DNA of 64,000 nucleotides from Xanthostigma xanthostigma (Eukaryota > Arthropoda > Insecta > Raphidioptera > Raphidiidae). Below the pieces are notes generated by a model. The model did no database searches. It was not told the origin of the DNA and saw only the letters and a list, made by a program, of their open reading frames with translations. Position numbers and translations under genes: made by a program. Where the stretch lies: contig OY754471.1 of NCBI GenBank assembly GCA_963575645.1, positions 62,001-126,000 of the forward strand. The letters are read 5' to 3'. Below, in pieces: positions 35,691-47,852 of the stretch. Position 1 is the stretch's first letter; the number at the start of each line of letters is the position of its first letter.

Positions 35691-35991
35691 TCTTTATATA
35701 TAAAAATTACGTGTCACATGTTTGTCCGCGATGAACTCCTAAACTACTGAACCGATTTTAAATTTGATTTGCACACCGTGTGCAATTCGACCCAACTTGA
35801 AAGATAAGGATAGCTTACATTTCAATTTATAGTCGCAATATTATTTTATTGCAAATTATTTGTCTATTCCTTGACAGTCATAATTGCGATACCTGTTGAC
35901 TGGATTGAGTGAATATTCAATAGATGGCGCAACGTTTCATATAAGCTACAATTCAATAGCATAACCACCACGTGTTGCTGAGGTTAAGGTA

Positions 35992-36109
35992 TCGAGCACG
36001 ACGGCGCAGCCGGAGTGCTCGAAATATAGCAAGTGTTTTAAAGACCAGTTATCCACGAATACTTTACGCTATTTTTTTTCGAGCACGACGGCGCAGCCGG
36101 AGTGCTCGA
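35992..36109. repeat. Two identical 31-bp GC-rich hairpins
   Basis: TCGAGCACGACGGCGCAGCC plus GGAGTGCTCGA occurs at 35992-36022 and again at 36079-36109. Each is a hairpin (TCGAGCAC/GTGCTCGA). They lie inside the Helitron and are far richer in GC than the surroundings. Confidence 0.9.
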
Positions 36110-36165
36110 CATACACACATAATATACGCCCATGTATATTTTAAAATAGCTAGCAATTAATAAAA

Positions 36166-36186
36166 TAGATAGATAGATAGATAGAT
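36166..36186. repeat. (GATA)n microsatellite in the Helitron
   Basis: Five tandem AGAT units between the second hairpin and the 3' end. Confidence 0.9.
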
Positions 36187-36399
36187 GTTCCAATTAAATT
36201 GTTTTATTATTTCACTTTATACGTAGCGAAGTACCTACGTACAGGGCCGCTAGTAAGATATAGGTATACTACAACCTGTTTCATTGTGTTTGTACCAAAC
36301 GGGCTTGATTAAAGCCACAGTTCATATTAAAAGCTCTACATATATAATTTCCTAATGTAGGTCTGTCTATCTTTCCAGACCTTCCAGAAGGGCCCTGTT

Positions 36400-36780
36400 G
36401 AAGCTGAAATATTGTACGCTTATAGTATAGAACATGAGACAGATCATCTCGATGGAATTTTCGATTTTCTTTCTGAAGGCAAAAATACGGAAGGTTTTCA
36501 AATAAATTGTGTTAACTTCAATATGAAAATTTTGCATACTTACCAGTGTCCAATATAGAGCGCGGGGCAGAACCTGATGGAGCTGGATTTTCTAGTTTCT
36601 TCCCGGGAACAAAAACAGAGAGGATGTCAAAAAACACATTTTAACTTCCATATAAAGAAGCTAAAACCTTGTACACTTATAGTATACCGTATGAGGCAGA
36701 GTTTTTGATTTTCTCCTCAAAGACAGAAAGAGGGAGGGGGTCTAGAAAATAGGTTAACTTCTATGTTACGTGAAAAAAAG
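36400..36780 (+). repeat. Three degenerate tandem units, about 120-137 bp
   Basis: Anchors resembling GTACGCTTATAGTATA occur at 36414, 36534 (degenerate) and 36671. Each is followed by a GAGxxxGAxC stretch, ATTTTCTAGTTTCTTCC-like sequence, AAAAATAcGGAAGG-like sequence and GTTAACTTC. The units are strongly diverged. Confidence 0.65.
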
Positions 36781-38641
36781 ATGTTATTTTGAATTCTTCA
36801 ACTCCGATATTGTACCTGACGAAGACTGGCTTAATCACTAGACACTAGTGCTAAATATAAAAGACATATTTAAAAAAATAATGAAAATTTGGCCTTCTTT
36901 ATAGTTTTCCAGTCTTCTTTATCAGCCGTTTTTTTTTTTTCATTTAAGACATAATACTTTCGAAGACATAGTCTTTTTTGTATTTTTTGTAAAATAACCG
37001 ATAAACAACCACAAAAAAATATAAAGAAATATTTTTACTATTTTCAAAGTGAGCCCTTTCCAATATATTATGCCACTTACTAAGTAAAAAAATTTCACTT
37101 TATTTACCCCAGATATCGCATTTTTTTTTTTTTATATAAAACTACTTAGGTACCTATATATCTGCAAAACACATATTTACTCTACCTGCATACTTACTGC
37201 AATCTGTTTGCCAAAACTTCCCATGATTAACCGTTTCGTTAGAAGTTTGTAAGAAATTAGATAGATGGGTGTCTTAGGAAACTCTAAAAATGCCTCTGTC
37301 AGAATTTCTAGTTTAATTTGCTACACAAACTGGGTGCGTGCTCTTCACCTCTGATTATAACTTGTGACGATCAGGTTTTATAACATGTCTGAGATGCATT
37401 TCATGGAACATAAGTTATATTAATAAATTGATGCTTATACACTGCAAGTTTATAAGCAATTAACAGTTTGTTAAGATGTTGGTTTTTTTTAAATTTAATT
37501 ATAATATGTTCATGTAGTTTTATGGTCTCTTAATGGAAACCATTAAGCAGATACATATTATACCTTCTTGGTTAACATAAGTTTTCATTTTTTTTTTATT
37601 CTGTTTGGTAACAATGCATAGGTAATAATAAATTTAAATTTGCCGGGGCCAACTTACTCCGCCCCCCCCTCCTCGACCAGTCGTAATAAATGTAATTAAA
37701 CTAAATTTTAAGAGAACTTGCGACTTTATCTTGCAAGAATGTAATACGAAACATAAAATCACAGAAAAAAACGATTATATATGTGACGATCCTGTTTTTT
37801 TTTAATTCTACTAAGGGGGCCCCGCGGTTCTAGTTACGACCCTGCTGTCTACAATCAGTTTATACAGAATGTCCAACAAATAAACTGTTAAAAGTTTAGC
37901 ATAGAGTAAATAGTATTTAAACTTCTTGTCGTAAATTGAATAATTAAGAAGTTATGCAATAAAGAAGATAAAAATTTGTCACAAAATTATTAGAACGGTA
38001 ATGGAGCTAATAAGTTTTTCTATTACATCAATTCGAATGCACTATGTGACTATACGTCATATTATATAGGTACATACAATTTCGTATTATCTAATTCTAA
38101 TAGAACCAGAATCACCAACTCACAGCGGGAAATCGCTCAGCAATCTGACACTAAAATATCTTTACTATAGATGAGTATGGAATGATTTGTTATGCACTTG
38201 AATGCGTGACTAAACGAGTGACAAAGCAGTTTATCATCAAAAAAGTTCTGAGATGTTTCAAACTTAATCGAAATATAGGTACTTTTGATGCATGCACTGT
38301 TGCATCAAGAAATGAGTTTTCATATTTTTACAGTACCTAATATAACTAATTTTAAAAGATGGATTTGATTACCTTGTCAGTTCTACCAAATATTTTCGAC
38401 GCTATTGTAACATTTATTTGAAGTATCACAATGAAAGCTGATATACTAATAATATTATTTTTATGATTTTATAGATAACGAAGTAAATCTCAGATTACGG
38501 TAGAGCGCAAAAGAAAACAATTTTGTTTTGAAAAAAATTTAAACCCTTAAAATTACCTTTATGTATTTAATATCTTTGTATATTATTGAAAAATTCGACT
38601 GGGAAGTCTGTCATGTTTCTCATAATAAACTATCACTCATA
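36781..38641. other. No feature recognised
   Basis: AT-rich. A G/C-rich patch at 37640-37680 has no identity that I can support. Confidence 0.4.
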
Positions 38642-39104
38642 ACATGAACACCATCTCGAAAAAATGTAGCGTCAAATTTTAGCATCAGTAAGATTCGTCT
38701 AAAAAGAGCACCAAAAAAAAGACATCCATATCGAAGGTCAATGTCTGGTGAATACGTTTGTCAATGAGGGTCAAAAAATAATTTGGCAAGCTCTAATTAA
38801 AACACTTAGACGAAATACGGTTATAGCTACTCTTGTGCTTAATGAAATTGCTATACAGGCAAAAAAAATATCAGAAAAAACGTTTGTCAGTAGAACCCGA
38901 CCGTAAAAGCTAAACATAAAGTTTGTACCAAGCAGCCAGCAAACGGTAACGTAACCGTCACCCGCATGCGCAGTAGCTAAACGTGTTCCAAAACCGACGC
39001 AGATTCATTTTAGCTACTGCACATGCGGGTGACGGTTTCGTTACCGTTTGCTGGTTGCTTGAAACAAACTTTGAAGCTACATTTTTTCGAGATGGTGTTC
39101 ATGT
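38642..39104. mobile_element. 463-bp TIR element J
   Basis: ACATGAACACCATCTCGAAA followed by AAATGTAGC on the left is repeated in reverse on the right. The TIRs are about 29 bp and match perfectly. The interior has a second inverted repeat. It is non-coding, and no clear target duplication is visible. Confidence 0.85.
38931..39061. repeat. Inner inverted repeat of element J
   Basis: GCAGCCAGCAAACGGTAACG at 38931 pairs with CGTTACCGTTTGCTGGTTGC ending at 39061. The pairing continues through CGTCACCCGCATG, GCAGTAGCTAAA. The arms are about 51 bp with a spacer of about 27 bp. It is GC-rich compared with the rest. Confidence 0.85.
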
Positions 39105-39860
39105 CGAAATTCTAATTTACGTGACCGCACCCGACGCTAGAAACCATTCTTAAGCGTCTGCATGAAGAGCACCTAAAGATAATAATATGTGCTTGGTATT
39201 TTTAACAAAATATAATAGAAAATGATCTCCGTCATTAATTTTTTTTGTTCATTAAAATGTTTTCCTATTTTTATGTATTCATTGTCAAAAGCGATTTTTT
39301 TCATTACTGAAAGAATTTCTGGCTTGTGCGTAGCACAGTAGAGTTGGAAGCGAGCTTTGCTGACCTAACTTATGACTGAACAATAGACGATGAAAATAAT
39401 AATAGATAATTAATATCCAAGACACATTACAATTAACTCATCAGTTCTGCGACATTTAATTCATGTTTAAAAATAAATCGTTAGTTGTAGGTACACGTAA
39501 TGAATTTGCATGACAATATATTAATGCATTGTAAAATTTACTTTACATATATTTGAAGTTACATGTCGACATTACGCATGCCGTGAGCATATATTTTATT
39601 ATTATTGTAAGCTTGGAGAAAAGAGTATGCATAATCTAGCAGGCGGGTGTGACGGTACTTGCTGGAAATGCTATGTCACGGACAATTGAATTGCCATTTC
39701 CGGTAATAAAGTATCCTCAATCTTTTCAAATCCTTAGTACAGAGTCTCGTGATAAGAATTCTGTCAATAGCAAATATATGATTTTTGAAAATATAGTTTC
39801 GATCTCGGCTGACGGAAACCAAATTCATCTACGCAAAAGAAGAAAACATAGTATTTATCA
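39105..39860. other. No gene recognised
   Basis: A 71-residue frame (39649-39864) starting at GTG has fairly normal codon composition but no recognisable domain and no clear splice sites. I leave it as unproven. Confidence 0.35.
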
Positions 39861-39864
39861 TTAA

Positions 39865-40024
39865 TAAGAAAAATCGCAGGATTGTGGACAAAAAGATAGA
39901 TTTATTAATGTACGATGTTTCGTCTACAGATTTAGACTTTTTCAAGTAAGTACCATATGAAAATTCAAAACAATAATTATAAAAATAAACATTAAGTACT
40001 AACCATAACAATTAACATTTTTTT
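39865..40024 (-). repeat. Penelope-like end module, copy G2
   Basis: This is the reverse complement of the G1 module at 5350-5512, with the same hairpin and GAAAC step (TGTAGACGAAACATCG on the minus strand) and the same CCACAATCCTGCGAT end. It carries a few substitutions relative to G1 and has no palindrome beside it. Confidence 0.55.
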
Positions 40025-40584
40025 CTTATTAATTATTATCTCGATGGACACGATATCTAATATTATAGTATTTATCGTTAAATATTATATAATAATTTTT
40101 TTTGTGATCATTAGTAGACGGTGACCTATGAAAATACATTTTTTAGGTTTATCTTTCCATTGGACTGCCGATTTTCTAGCTGATTTCATTAAACAACTTC
40201 GTAATTACATGTGTTTTAGATCGCGGGAATCACAATAATAATTCAGAGAGGCAGTTATCAAATAATCAAGAGACCTATTTGGGTCTCGAAAGAAAATTAA
40301 AAAAAACAAACAAAACAAATCCAATTTCTTACGATCGCTGTATTCAGCTATTGTCGCGATTTAATTGTGGCTGTTCTGATTTTATTCGACATATTACACA
40401 CCTAATACCATATTTTACAACAAATACATTATATAAATTATCTACATCAATTATGTTCACCAGAACCCAATCGTAGTTTTAAGTTTATTAATAAACCAAT
40501 AACATTATTTTTTTTATTATTTAAATATGTGTGAAAATTAGTCAGATGAGTCACTTCCAAGTTTGCCTTTTGATGACCTGGGAC
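40025..40584. other. No feature recognised
   Basis: AT-rich, with nothing supportable. Confidence 0.4.
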
Positions 40585-40765
40585 CTGGTTGCACGGTATT
40601 GCACCCGCTAAGACGAGTACCTACTGCTCAGTGCTTACCATATTATCTTTTCTCGAAGCAATTCGGCGTATCTTTGAACCCTTGTAACTTTGGTTTGGGT
40701 AACATTTCAGATCTTAAATTTTCAGGATACGATGGAGTTACCAAACTTATGTAACGTACCAAATA
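40585..40765 (+). repeat. Dispersed repeat O, copy O1
   Basis: TTGCACGG, CACCCGCTAAGACG, TCTTTGAACCCTTG, AAATTTTCAGGATACGATGG and ACCAAACTTATGTAACGT correspond in order to 62588-62745. The 63-residue frame here is a product of the repeat. Confidence 0.65.
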
Positions 40766-40926
40766 TTATTTTTTTCATCTGAAATAATAAAATCGTCAAC
40801 AATTAATGCTAGAAACTAAGTAGTTTTAATTTTAACACGCAAGGGCCTCACACACATGTTTTTTTCTTTTTTGTGACTAGTTCATATTTCACTTGATATT
40901 TAATTATATAATTTTTCAATTTTTTG

Positions 40927-41010
40927 GTATTTCGTACCAAAACTGGAAAAACGGAACACTTCTAGCTTTACTCCGGCGTCTGTCCGTCCATTCGTCACAA
41001 GGCCCGGGGC
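40927..41010 (+). repeat. Tail of the TCGGACTCGC repeat
   Basis: GGTATTTCGTACCAAAA, AACGGAACACTTCTAG and GTCTGTCCGTCCATTCGTCA form the usual 3' part of the repeat whose head is at 17326. The recognition is from memory. Confidence 0.5.
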
Positions 41011-41818
41011 CGAATGGTACAAGATAGAGACTTAATTTTTATTGTTATTATTTTTTTTTTCAATCAAACTTTTAGAGAAGTGTTGTTTTTCATAAGGGCA
41101 GTTTCAAGCCGTGGGGCGGGGGAGGGGTTGATGATGTTAGGAGGTGAAAAATGCAGGAGAGATTTTCTTAAAAAACACTCACGGGAGCTAGATGCATACA
41201 AGGTAATATACCATAGCAAATCGGGAAACGTTGGGATTGATGTTCCCGGGTCGACTAGACTTGATAGATTTTTTGTTATACCTTTTTCATATTGAATTAG
41301 CATTCTGCATACATTTTCTTAAGAAATGTTTTTGGGCACTAATAATAAGAATATAGGTAAAAAAAATGAATTACATTAAATTTATTAATTTTAAATTTAT
41401 CCATCTCTATGACCGTTTCGAAAAGTGCACTTTTTCTGCTCTACACTTCATACATTTTTCAAATTAACTGTACAATATGTTTAATAAACAAAATATAATC
41501 GAAACAGCCTGTTAACTTTTTTTAAACACTGTGTCCGTGTCTGTAGAATGTCTGTAAATAAATTAAACACTTTATTTTCCAAAGGCGCCTACGTTTTCAA
41601 AGTTTCATTTGATTTTAATGTAAATAAGTTGTATCACTTGTAGCTATAAGATTTTTTATAGATAGGGTAGTTTTATTTAAATCAACAAAGTACTTATGCC
41701 ATGCCTCAAGAGGGTTGTTGTATGCAGGCAACCTGAGATAAAATGGATATCGAATATCTGACGAGATTTTAAACCCCTACATGGTTTTGTAAAATTGTGA
41801 AAGTAAACAAATTTTACA
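41011..41818. other. No gene recognised
   Basis: The overlapping frames at 41014-41295 (plus) and 41064-41303 (minus) are mirror frames of one moderately G-rich patch and show no domain. The rest is AT-rich. Confidence 0.4.
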
Positions 41819-41930
41819 ATAGTTGGCAAAACAAAAAGTGCACATCCCGCAAGCTTTCCACTATATGATAATAATTGAAAAAAAAATGAAAAAATATTTT
41901 AAAATATATTAATAAAACTTAAAAAAAAAA
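41819..41930 (-). mobile_element. Repeat R end fragment, copy R3
   Basis: AGTTGGCAAAACAAAAAGTG followed by CACATCCCGCAAG is the same terminus as in R1 and R2. Only the AT-rich tail follows before a different sequence begins at 41931. Confidence 0.6.
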
Positions 41931-42105
41931 TGGCACTCCGGGAGTGCCGGCAGATGTGAAAACTTGAATATTACCTCTACTCTCCATCCGTTTTACGAAT
42001 TTTCGATCAGGTCACGTATCCTGACGCGAGTTTAACATTTTTTACCCATTACAAAAAAAGTGTACAACGCCGCTAAAGAAGTTTTCACTTCAAAAAAAAA
42101 AATTA
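41931..42105 (+). repeat. Repeat S with GGCACTCCGGGAGTGCC hairpin
   Basis: A perfect 17-base hairpin (41932-41948) is followed by GGCAGATGTGAAAACTTGAA, TCTCCATCCG, GATCAGGTCACGTATCCTGA and ACAACGCCGCTAAAGAAG. I believe this phrase is dispersed in insects, but I have no second copy here. It takes the place that the tRNA-like core would occupy in repeat R. Confidence 0.45.
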
Positions 42106-42759
42106 GAAATTAAAAAATGTAAAAAACAAAACAAAAAAAAAATTTTCGCATGGATACTGGACACTTCGTATAATAACATTGAAATAATATAAAAAATTTG
42201 ATTAATTATTTATGAATGCAATGTAGACCCATTATGTCATGACCTATATATTATTGCAACGTTAATAGTATGTTAAATTTTGATATGTGAGCCTTTTTGG
42301 ACAAAAAAAAATATGAATATATTATATTACCGCATATTTTTTAAAGTAGATAGCTGTTTTTTTCATTGATGAAATTAACTAATATTGTTACAACTCACAC
42401 ATTATCCAATTTGACATAATTTTATTAAAAATATGATACAATTAATATTTTGTTCACAGTGTTAAAGAGGTACCTATGACAATCACTTATCGCTTTGGTT
42501 GTTGATGACCTTAAAAAAACAAAATTTAAAGCATAGTCTTTTTTACTTGGACACTTTAGATCACGTCAAAACTCAAAACCAACATTCACGCGAGCAAATA
42601 TGATTACAAGTCAGGTTGCACTAATCTAATCAGACCATAAAAAGTTACAGATAATCCGGCAATGATTATACCGGATGTCCACGCGAATATTTTTCGCACA
42701 ATTATGCCTTTCAAGTTAAAAAAATGTATGCTATGGGGGTTGTATCGAATCGTTGTTAT
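42106..42759. other. No feature recognised
   Basis: AT-rich, with nothing supportable. Confidence 0.4.
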
Positions 42760-43170
42760 TTTTACCCGACTGCGCTGAAGCCAAAAGGAAGGGTTATGAG
42801 TTTAACAGTCTATGTATGTTTGTATTTACGGATATTCCACCGTAGCGCCTAAATTATTCATCCGATTTTGATAAATAAGGTGTCAATCGATTCGTTATTA
42901 TAGCCCGGGTAACACGGCCTACATTTATTTTTGAATTTTTGTCCCAGGGATGAGCAATTTGAAAAATAACATACTTGATAAATAAACAAAACATATTGAT
43001 GATTTGTATAGCTACCATGTCATTTTTCTCCAACTTTGTCTCTATTTCAGAAACAATTCGCTTTAGCTTAGTAAAATGCTCAAAATGAGGTCCCTTTGGA
43101 AATTCCATCAAAACGTTACTTAAAATGATAAAGGCGTGTGTCCGAGGGTGGTGCACCGATTCGGTCACCT
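42760..43170 (+). repeat. Dispersed repeat TTTACCCGACTGCGCTGAAG
   Basis: The opening phrase, then GGGTTATGAGTTT, TATGTATGTTTGTATTTACG and CGCCTAAATTATTCATCCGA, belongs to a repeat style I know from several insect orders. The 104-residue minus frame (42854-43168) lies inside it and is not a credible gene. Confidence 0.5.
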
Positions 43171-44071
43171 CCCAAAATTTTCGATTTTTAATTAATTAAC
43201 ACAAAATAATGAAATGCGCGGCAATTTTTCGCGTGGCCTCCACGTCAAGACAATTTATATGAACACGCTGTAATTCTTAGTACCTCGACTTATGCATGTT
43301 GGGAAACACAAACATGTATCGCATTGCATAATATTTACTCATAACTGATACGATGAAAACAATGTTAACTAAAACAGACGCTACTTTGAAGGGTTAACAT
43401 AGAAAACTTATTCACTTGTTAGAATCTATTTGATCTTCCGTCATTGAAACTCTAGCCTGCTCTACCTTAATAATTGAAGTGGATACCTTCATCCGTCACC
43501 GCCTACTTATCTTGTTTAAATAAAATTGTATTGAAATTTATTCAAATTTCAATGCATATACCTATACTATGTGTATACCGCATTTATTATGCTAAATTTC
43601 AAATCGACATTCAATTTAAAATCAGTATGCACGTTCGTAAAATTATCAGTGCGTAAGGTTATTCTCTTATCAAGTATACGTAATTAGAATATGATGGGAG
43701 AAACCAGAAGTTTTTAAAATAAAATTAAAATTTTTCCTAATTTTTACCCTCGAAAATAGATTCTTCATTTTGAAATGTAATTACTATGATTTAGTCGGTG
43801 TTATTTTAAATGAATTTTTCTCCTAAGAAAAAAAATTATTTTGATGTTCTCTGAAGTGTCTACTAATTATACAAGGTGTCAAATATGTTTGTGTTTGAAC
43901 AAACAACTTTAAAGTTTGGGAAAGGTAAAATAACATGTCAACTGAATATTTTGATTGGTAGGTATAATTCATAATGAAAATATTAACAATGAGTTGGATG
44001 ACTATATTCTAATATGTATAAGTTTATATTAGAAGCATATCTTCAGTTTAGATTAACAAAGACACACCGTT
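43171..44071. other. No feature recognised
   Basis: AT-rich, with nothing supportable. Confidence 0.4.
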
Positions 44072-44509
44072 TGTTGTGGTATACAACAATCGGCTTGATT
44101 GTTGTTCCAACAATAGGCGTAGGTAAAAAGGGCTTTGTTGCCAAATTCCGGACAAAAATGAAAGCAACAAAGGAAAGAACTACCCAGCGCCTATATAAAC
44201 CACGGGATAGCTTAAATAAATGAACTGTGTATATAATAGTGTACGAAATAAATAGAAATGTATATAGTTAATAAATAAGTGAGCTAATAAACTTTGTATG
44301 TTCTCCTGTGTTGCAAATAATCTTGTGTATATAGTTGTAAAGTGACTTTGTATTCTTCGTTACTAATTCTATTATTTTATTAGTTAGAACTGTTGATTTG
44401 TTTCTGTTACGTTATAAAGAAGTGCTTTTTAGTTTGCTTATTTGTTCTGTTAAAGTTTCACTATTGTAAATAAATATTTTCCACCACGAACTAGAACAGT
44501 TTTGTTACA
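44072..44509 (+). mobile_element. Probable solo LTR fossil, copy M1
   Basis: It starts near TGTTGTGG, holds a TATA-like CTATATAAA and AATAAA signals, and ends TTTTGTTACA. It shares its downstream half with M2 (52051-52457, minus). No internal retroelement sequence adjoins it. The family is probably Ty3-like. It is an old copy, judged by divergence from M2. The left border is less certain than the right. Confidence 0.5.
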
Positions 44510-45264
44510 ATACATTTCTACTCCAGTTAAATGGATAGATTATAGATTGTAGATGTTCAACAGCTCATAAATGAACATAATTAATACAATTCTATTAGAC
44601 GTCATTAGTACCTGCTATAAAAGTTTCGTTCTTCTCCTTTTTATCGTACCATAAGAGCAAATAACCTGTGTCATTCGGGAAGAAGTAGAAATATAAACAG
44701 TGAAATCAGATTTTAAATTGATTTATTTGAGCGTGATTGACTTACAACAAAAACATTATTTCATTTTTATATATTACGAGTAGTACCAATTGAGAACCTT
44801 CGGAAGATTACAACGCAGTCACTTCTGTAGGAAGTCGGTAAAATACGATTGTTGCGGTAATTCTCTATAAATCGTTTCAAAAATGCACTTTAAATTTTAC
44901 TGAAATAAAACAGTTTAAAGATGAAAATGCTTGCATGTTGTCTTTTTACCGTATTTTTGTGATCAACCTGTAAATTAATCTATTAAATGCGTTGGTGGTC
45001 TTCCCGCTGCACCAGTTACGCTCCACACAAAGCCTTTGCCTTACCCTTCACTCAGTTGATCGTCTGTACTCTGTAATGTGCCAACTGGTCGGTTGAATAG
45101 TTACTTTGTGACGCCACGTCTCTCTGTCCGTCTTTAAGAGCCATTGGACTTTATTCGGTCTACTGGCTTTGTAAAATGTTTTATTTGCATTTATCCGTAT
45201 TTCATAGACTAAGAAAACGAAAACAGACTCGAAGGTAAACAGGAATATTATTCCAATAGAAAAA
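44510..45264. other. No feature recognised
   Basis: AT-rich, with nothing supportable. Confidence 0.4.
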
Positions 45265-45546
45265 CAAATAAGTTCAAAAACTAAAACCCGGCTACTTAAA
45301 AGTATGAAACAAGAAAATGTTCTCATCTGAGGATATCCGTGGTCGTATTCCACCTCATATATATATGGTCATATGGCGCCCTCTAGATGTATAGCGTGAT
45401 GCACTTAGCTCCAAAGCTTATGATCGCTTACGACTGTTTATATATATTGTTTTGCTAAGGTAGGTGACATACGACCACGTCAGATAAGAAAATTTTCTTA
45501 TTTCACACTTTTTAGTAGTCGGGTTTTGGTTTTTGAACTTATTTTT
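45265..45546. mobile_element. Foldback MITE K, copy K1
   Basis: AATAAGTTCAAAAACTAAAA and CCCGGCTACTTAAAAG on the left are matched in reverse on the right (AACCAAAACCCGACTACTAA). The pairing continues to GTGGTCGTAT. The arms are about 76-80 bp. K2 (49693-49996) shares the termini. Confidence 0.75.
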
Positions 45547-45584
45547 TTTTTAATTATTTTGGAGTTATAGCCACAGCTAACAAT

Positions 45585-46165
45585 ATGCAGAATGATCCAT
45601 TTTAATCTATATGGGAAATGATTGAGACAGGGCAACACTTTCAGAAAAAAAGATTCAGACAAGAGTTATTGAGTTTGACAAAGAAACAAAGAACACCCCT
45701 TATCCTCAACCCCTGTGCGGTGATGGGGGTGACACATTTTTAATGAGAACTCCGTTTTTAAATCATGAATTATGATTTTTTATGTTGGATCGATAACCCT
45801 TCCCAAACCAAACAACTCGTAATTTTCTGCGCAAGGTCTTTGTTTAGGCATAAAAATTTAGCGAAGTTTCAGGAAACCGATTTTTAATATGCATTTTAGG
45901 GATTAAGGGAGGCATCGGATAAAAAAATGTTTCAGACAATTGTTGCATATTTTTTATCGAAAAATCATAATTTGTGATAAAAAAGGTGTTCCTATTAAAA
46001 ATGCCAAAATCATCCTTATCCCTGCGCAGGTGTTGGAGGTGGTATGTGTCTCCAAACAATGTCCCCCTTCATACTAAACAACTTTTGTCTGAAACTTTTT
46101 TTCCTAAAATAATGCCCTGTCTCAATAATTTCCCATATAGATTAAAATGGATCATTCTGTATATA
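45585..46165. repeat. Imperfect foldback repeat Q
   Basis: AGAATGATCCATTTTAATCT followed by ATATGGGAAATGATTGAGAC at 45589 recurs reversed at 46100-46158. Further in, the halves match loosely (TTATCCTCAACCCCTG with CAGGGATAAGGATG reversed). The 70-71-residue frames here are products of this symmetry. Confidence 0.6.
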
Positions 46166-47852
46166 TTTTTAAAAATTACTAATTAAGAACCCAACACGGA
46201 ATCATTAAAAAAAATGTTTAGTTCATGACTTTATGTTCTCTAGAGGGCGCCATATTTTATTTAATGTAACGTCACATAGCCTATAACCAGCGGACGATCA
46301 AAACGCTTCCGATACCTCTTTTGTTAAATTATGATAAGTGGTTTAGAAGTTATGATGGAACAGATTAACATATATAGGTTACCAGGAAATGGCTAAAATT
46401 TTGTCAATGACCGACTTGCTTTGTAGAAAGTAATATGAGAAACTTTGTGCCATAAAAAATAGATTGAATCATGAATAAATAATTGGTCATCATAAAATAT
46501 TTAGTTACAAAATTAATGTACGATACTTGATTTTAGATACGAACATATTTAATCATACATGAACCATATTCACTCTCATTAAATAGTTAATAATACACAT
46601 TTTTCATGCATCTAAGTCGGTACGTATAATATTTCAAATTGTTAACTTGAAATAGTTATGATGCTTGTTCATTATATTTCTGCTTTGATTGTAACTTGTA
46701 ACTGTCAAATAATTTGGCTTCAAGCTGTTTGTATTACATATCATTATGTTTCAACAAACTCAAGCAAAACTACAGGATATTAAAATGGACAAAAAAAAAT
46801 ACATTACATTTACATTGAACCAAAAATGTATGAATGAACGCTCATACTTTATAGCGAGAACATTTTTCATACTTGAATGAAACTGGTTTTTCGCAATGCA
46901 TTTTTTTAAATCGATATTTTTTTTCATTAAACATTTATTGGAAGAATATTTAAAAAAAAGGAATATAATATTATCGCTAAGACCAAATCTGAGGGCACAT
47001 AAAATAAATCCGCATATTTTGTTCTGTACCAAAACGGCTCAGTTGAACAAATATCCTAGAGATCGTTTAAAAAATGAGCTATTGCCTAAATTTTCGCCCC
47101 AGTTGAAGGTTTGTGGAGGGCTCACTCTGAAGCTACTATAAAAAACGTTGTTTTTAAGTTAAATGAATGTATTTTTATAGATGAAACATTTTTTTATTAA
47201 GAAAATATTTTTTTAATTAGTAATTAAACGAAACAAACAGTGAAAATATAAAATTAAAGCAAATCTTTAAATACATAAACCTCCGCATTTTGAATCAAGC
47301 AGTCGCTTAATCGCGGTTTTAAAAATTTTGTCTCACTTTGTCAGGCCAGCCCGTAGTGACGTCATTTCCAGCTTCGTACCCAGCCTACCGGCTAGCAGAA
47401 CTCCTAGAAGCGTTTCTAGCCTCGTGTGCAGCGGCCTTAACATATATAAGAAAGCTATAAATATTTTAATAGTCGGTTAAAAACTACAAAATCGCTTTTA
47501 ATAAAAACCATTCCATAAACATTTTAAACAAAATGGCGTTCAAATTTTTCAGATCGGTCAACTCTTCAAGATGTTATGATTGAACAGAAAAAAATATCAC
47601 TAATCGAATTGAAAATGTATTTTTTATGTAACTTTCTTAATTTATAAAATATATCATATTTGAAATGTTAACATTTGCAGTGCCTCGTGATATTAACGAA
47701 TTTAAACAGGGACGCACTTGAGTGTGGGTCAAGGTTACAGCTTTGAAACATTCACATAACAGAGGATTTCTAAAATTTCCCGAAATTATGTTATAATTCC
47801 AACTTTCAAATGACAACACGACACTATTTTTTTATATACTCAATTTTTCACA
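46166..47852. other. No gene recognised
   Basis: Frames at 46760-47032 (minus) and 46896-47141 (plus) overlap each other and show no domain. A GC-richer island at 47280-47450 is unlike its surroundings but unrecognised. Confidence 0.4.

Larger units (their letters stand above)
35691..36253 (+). mobile_element. Non-autonomous Helitron, 563 bp
   Basis: The element starts TCTTTATATATAAAAATT, preceded by A, and ends CTAG, followed by T, as expected for Helitron insertion between A and T. A hairpin with stem TACGTAG/CTACGTA lies just before the CTAG end (about 36220-36243). The 5' phrase TGTTTGTCCGCGATGAACTC and CTAAACTACTGAACCGATTT are familiar from insect Helitrons. No Rep/helicase is encoded, so it depends on an autonomous partner. 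Confidence 0.88.

Noticed and set aside
36400-36780. Coding repeats of a structural protein
   Set aside because: The tandem units are not multiples of three and every frame has stops.
39649-39864. 71-residue frame as a small gene
   Set aside because: It begins with GTG, lacks a recognised domain, and no splice sites or repeat partner support it.
41014-41303. Overlapping 93- and 79-residue frames
   Set aside because: They are mirror frames of one G-rich patch and neither has a domain or good start context.
42854-43168. 104-residue minus-strand frame as a gene
   Set aside because: It lies inside a dispersed repeat that starts TTTACCCGACTGCGC.
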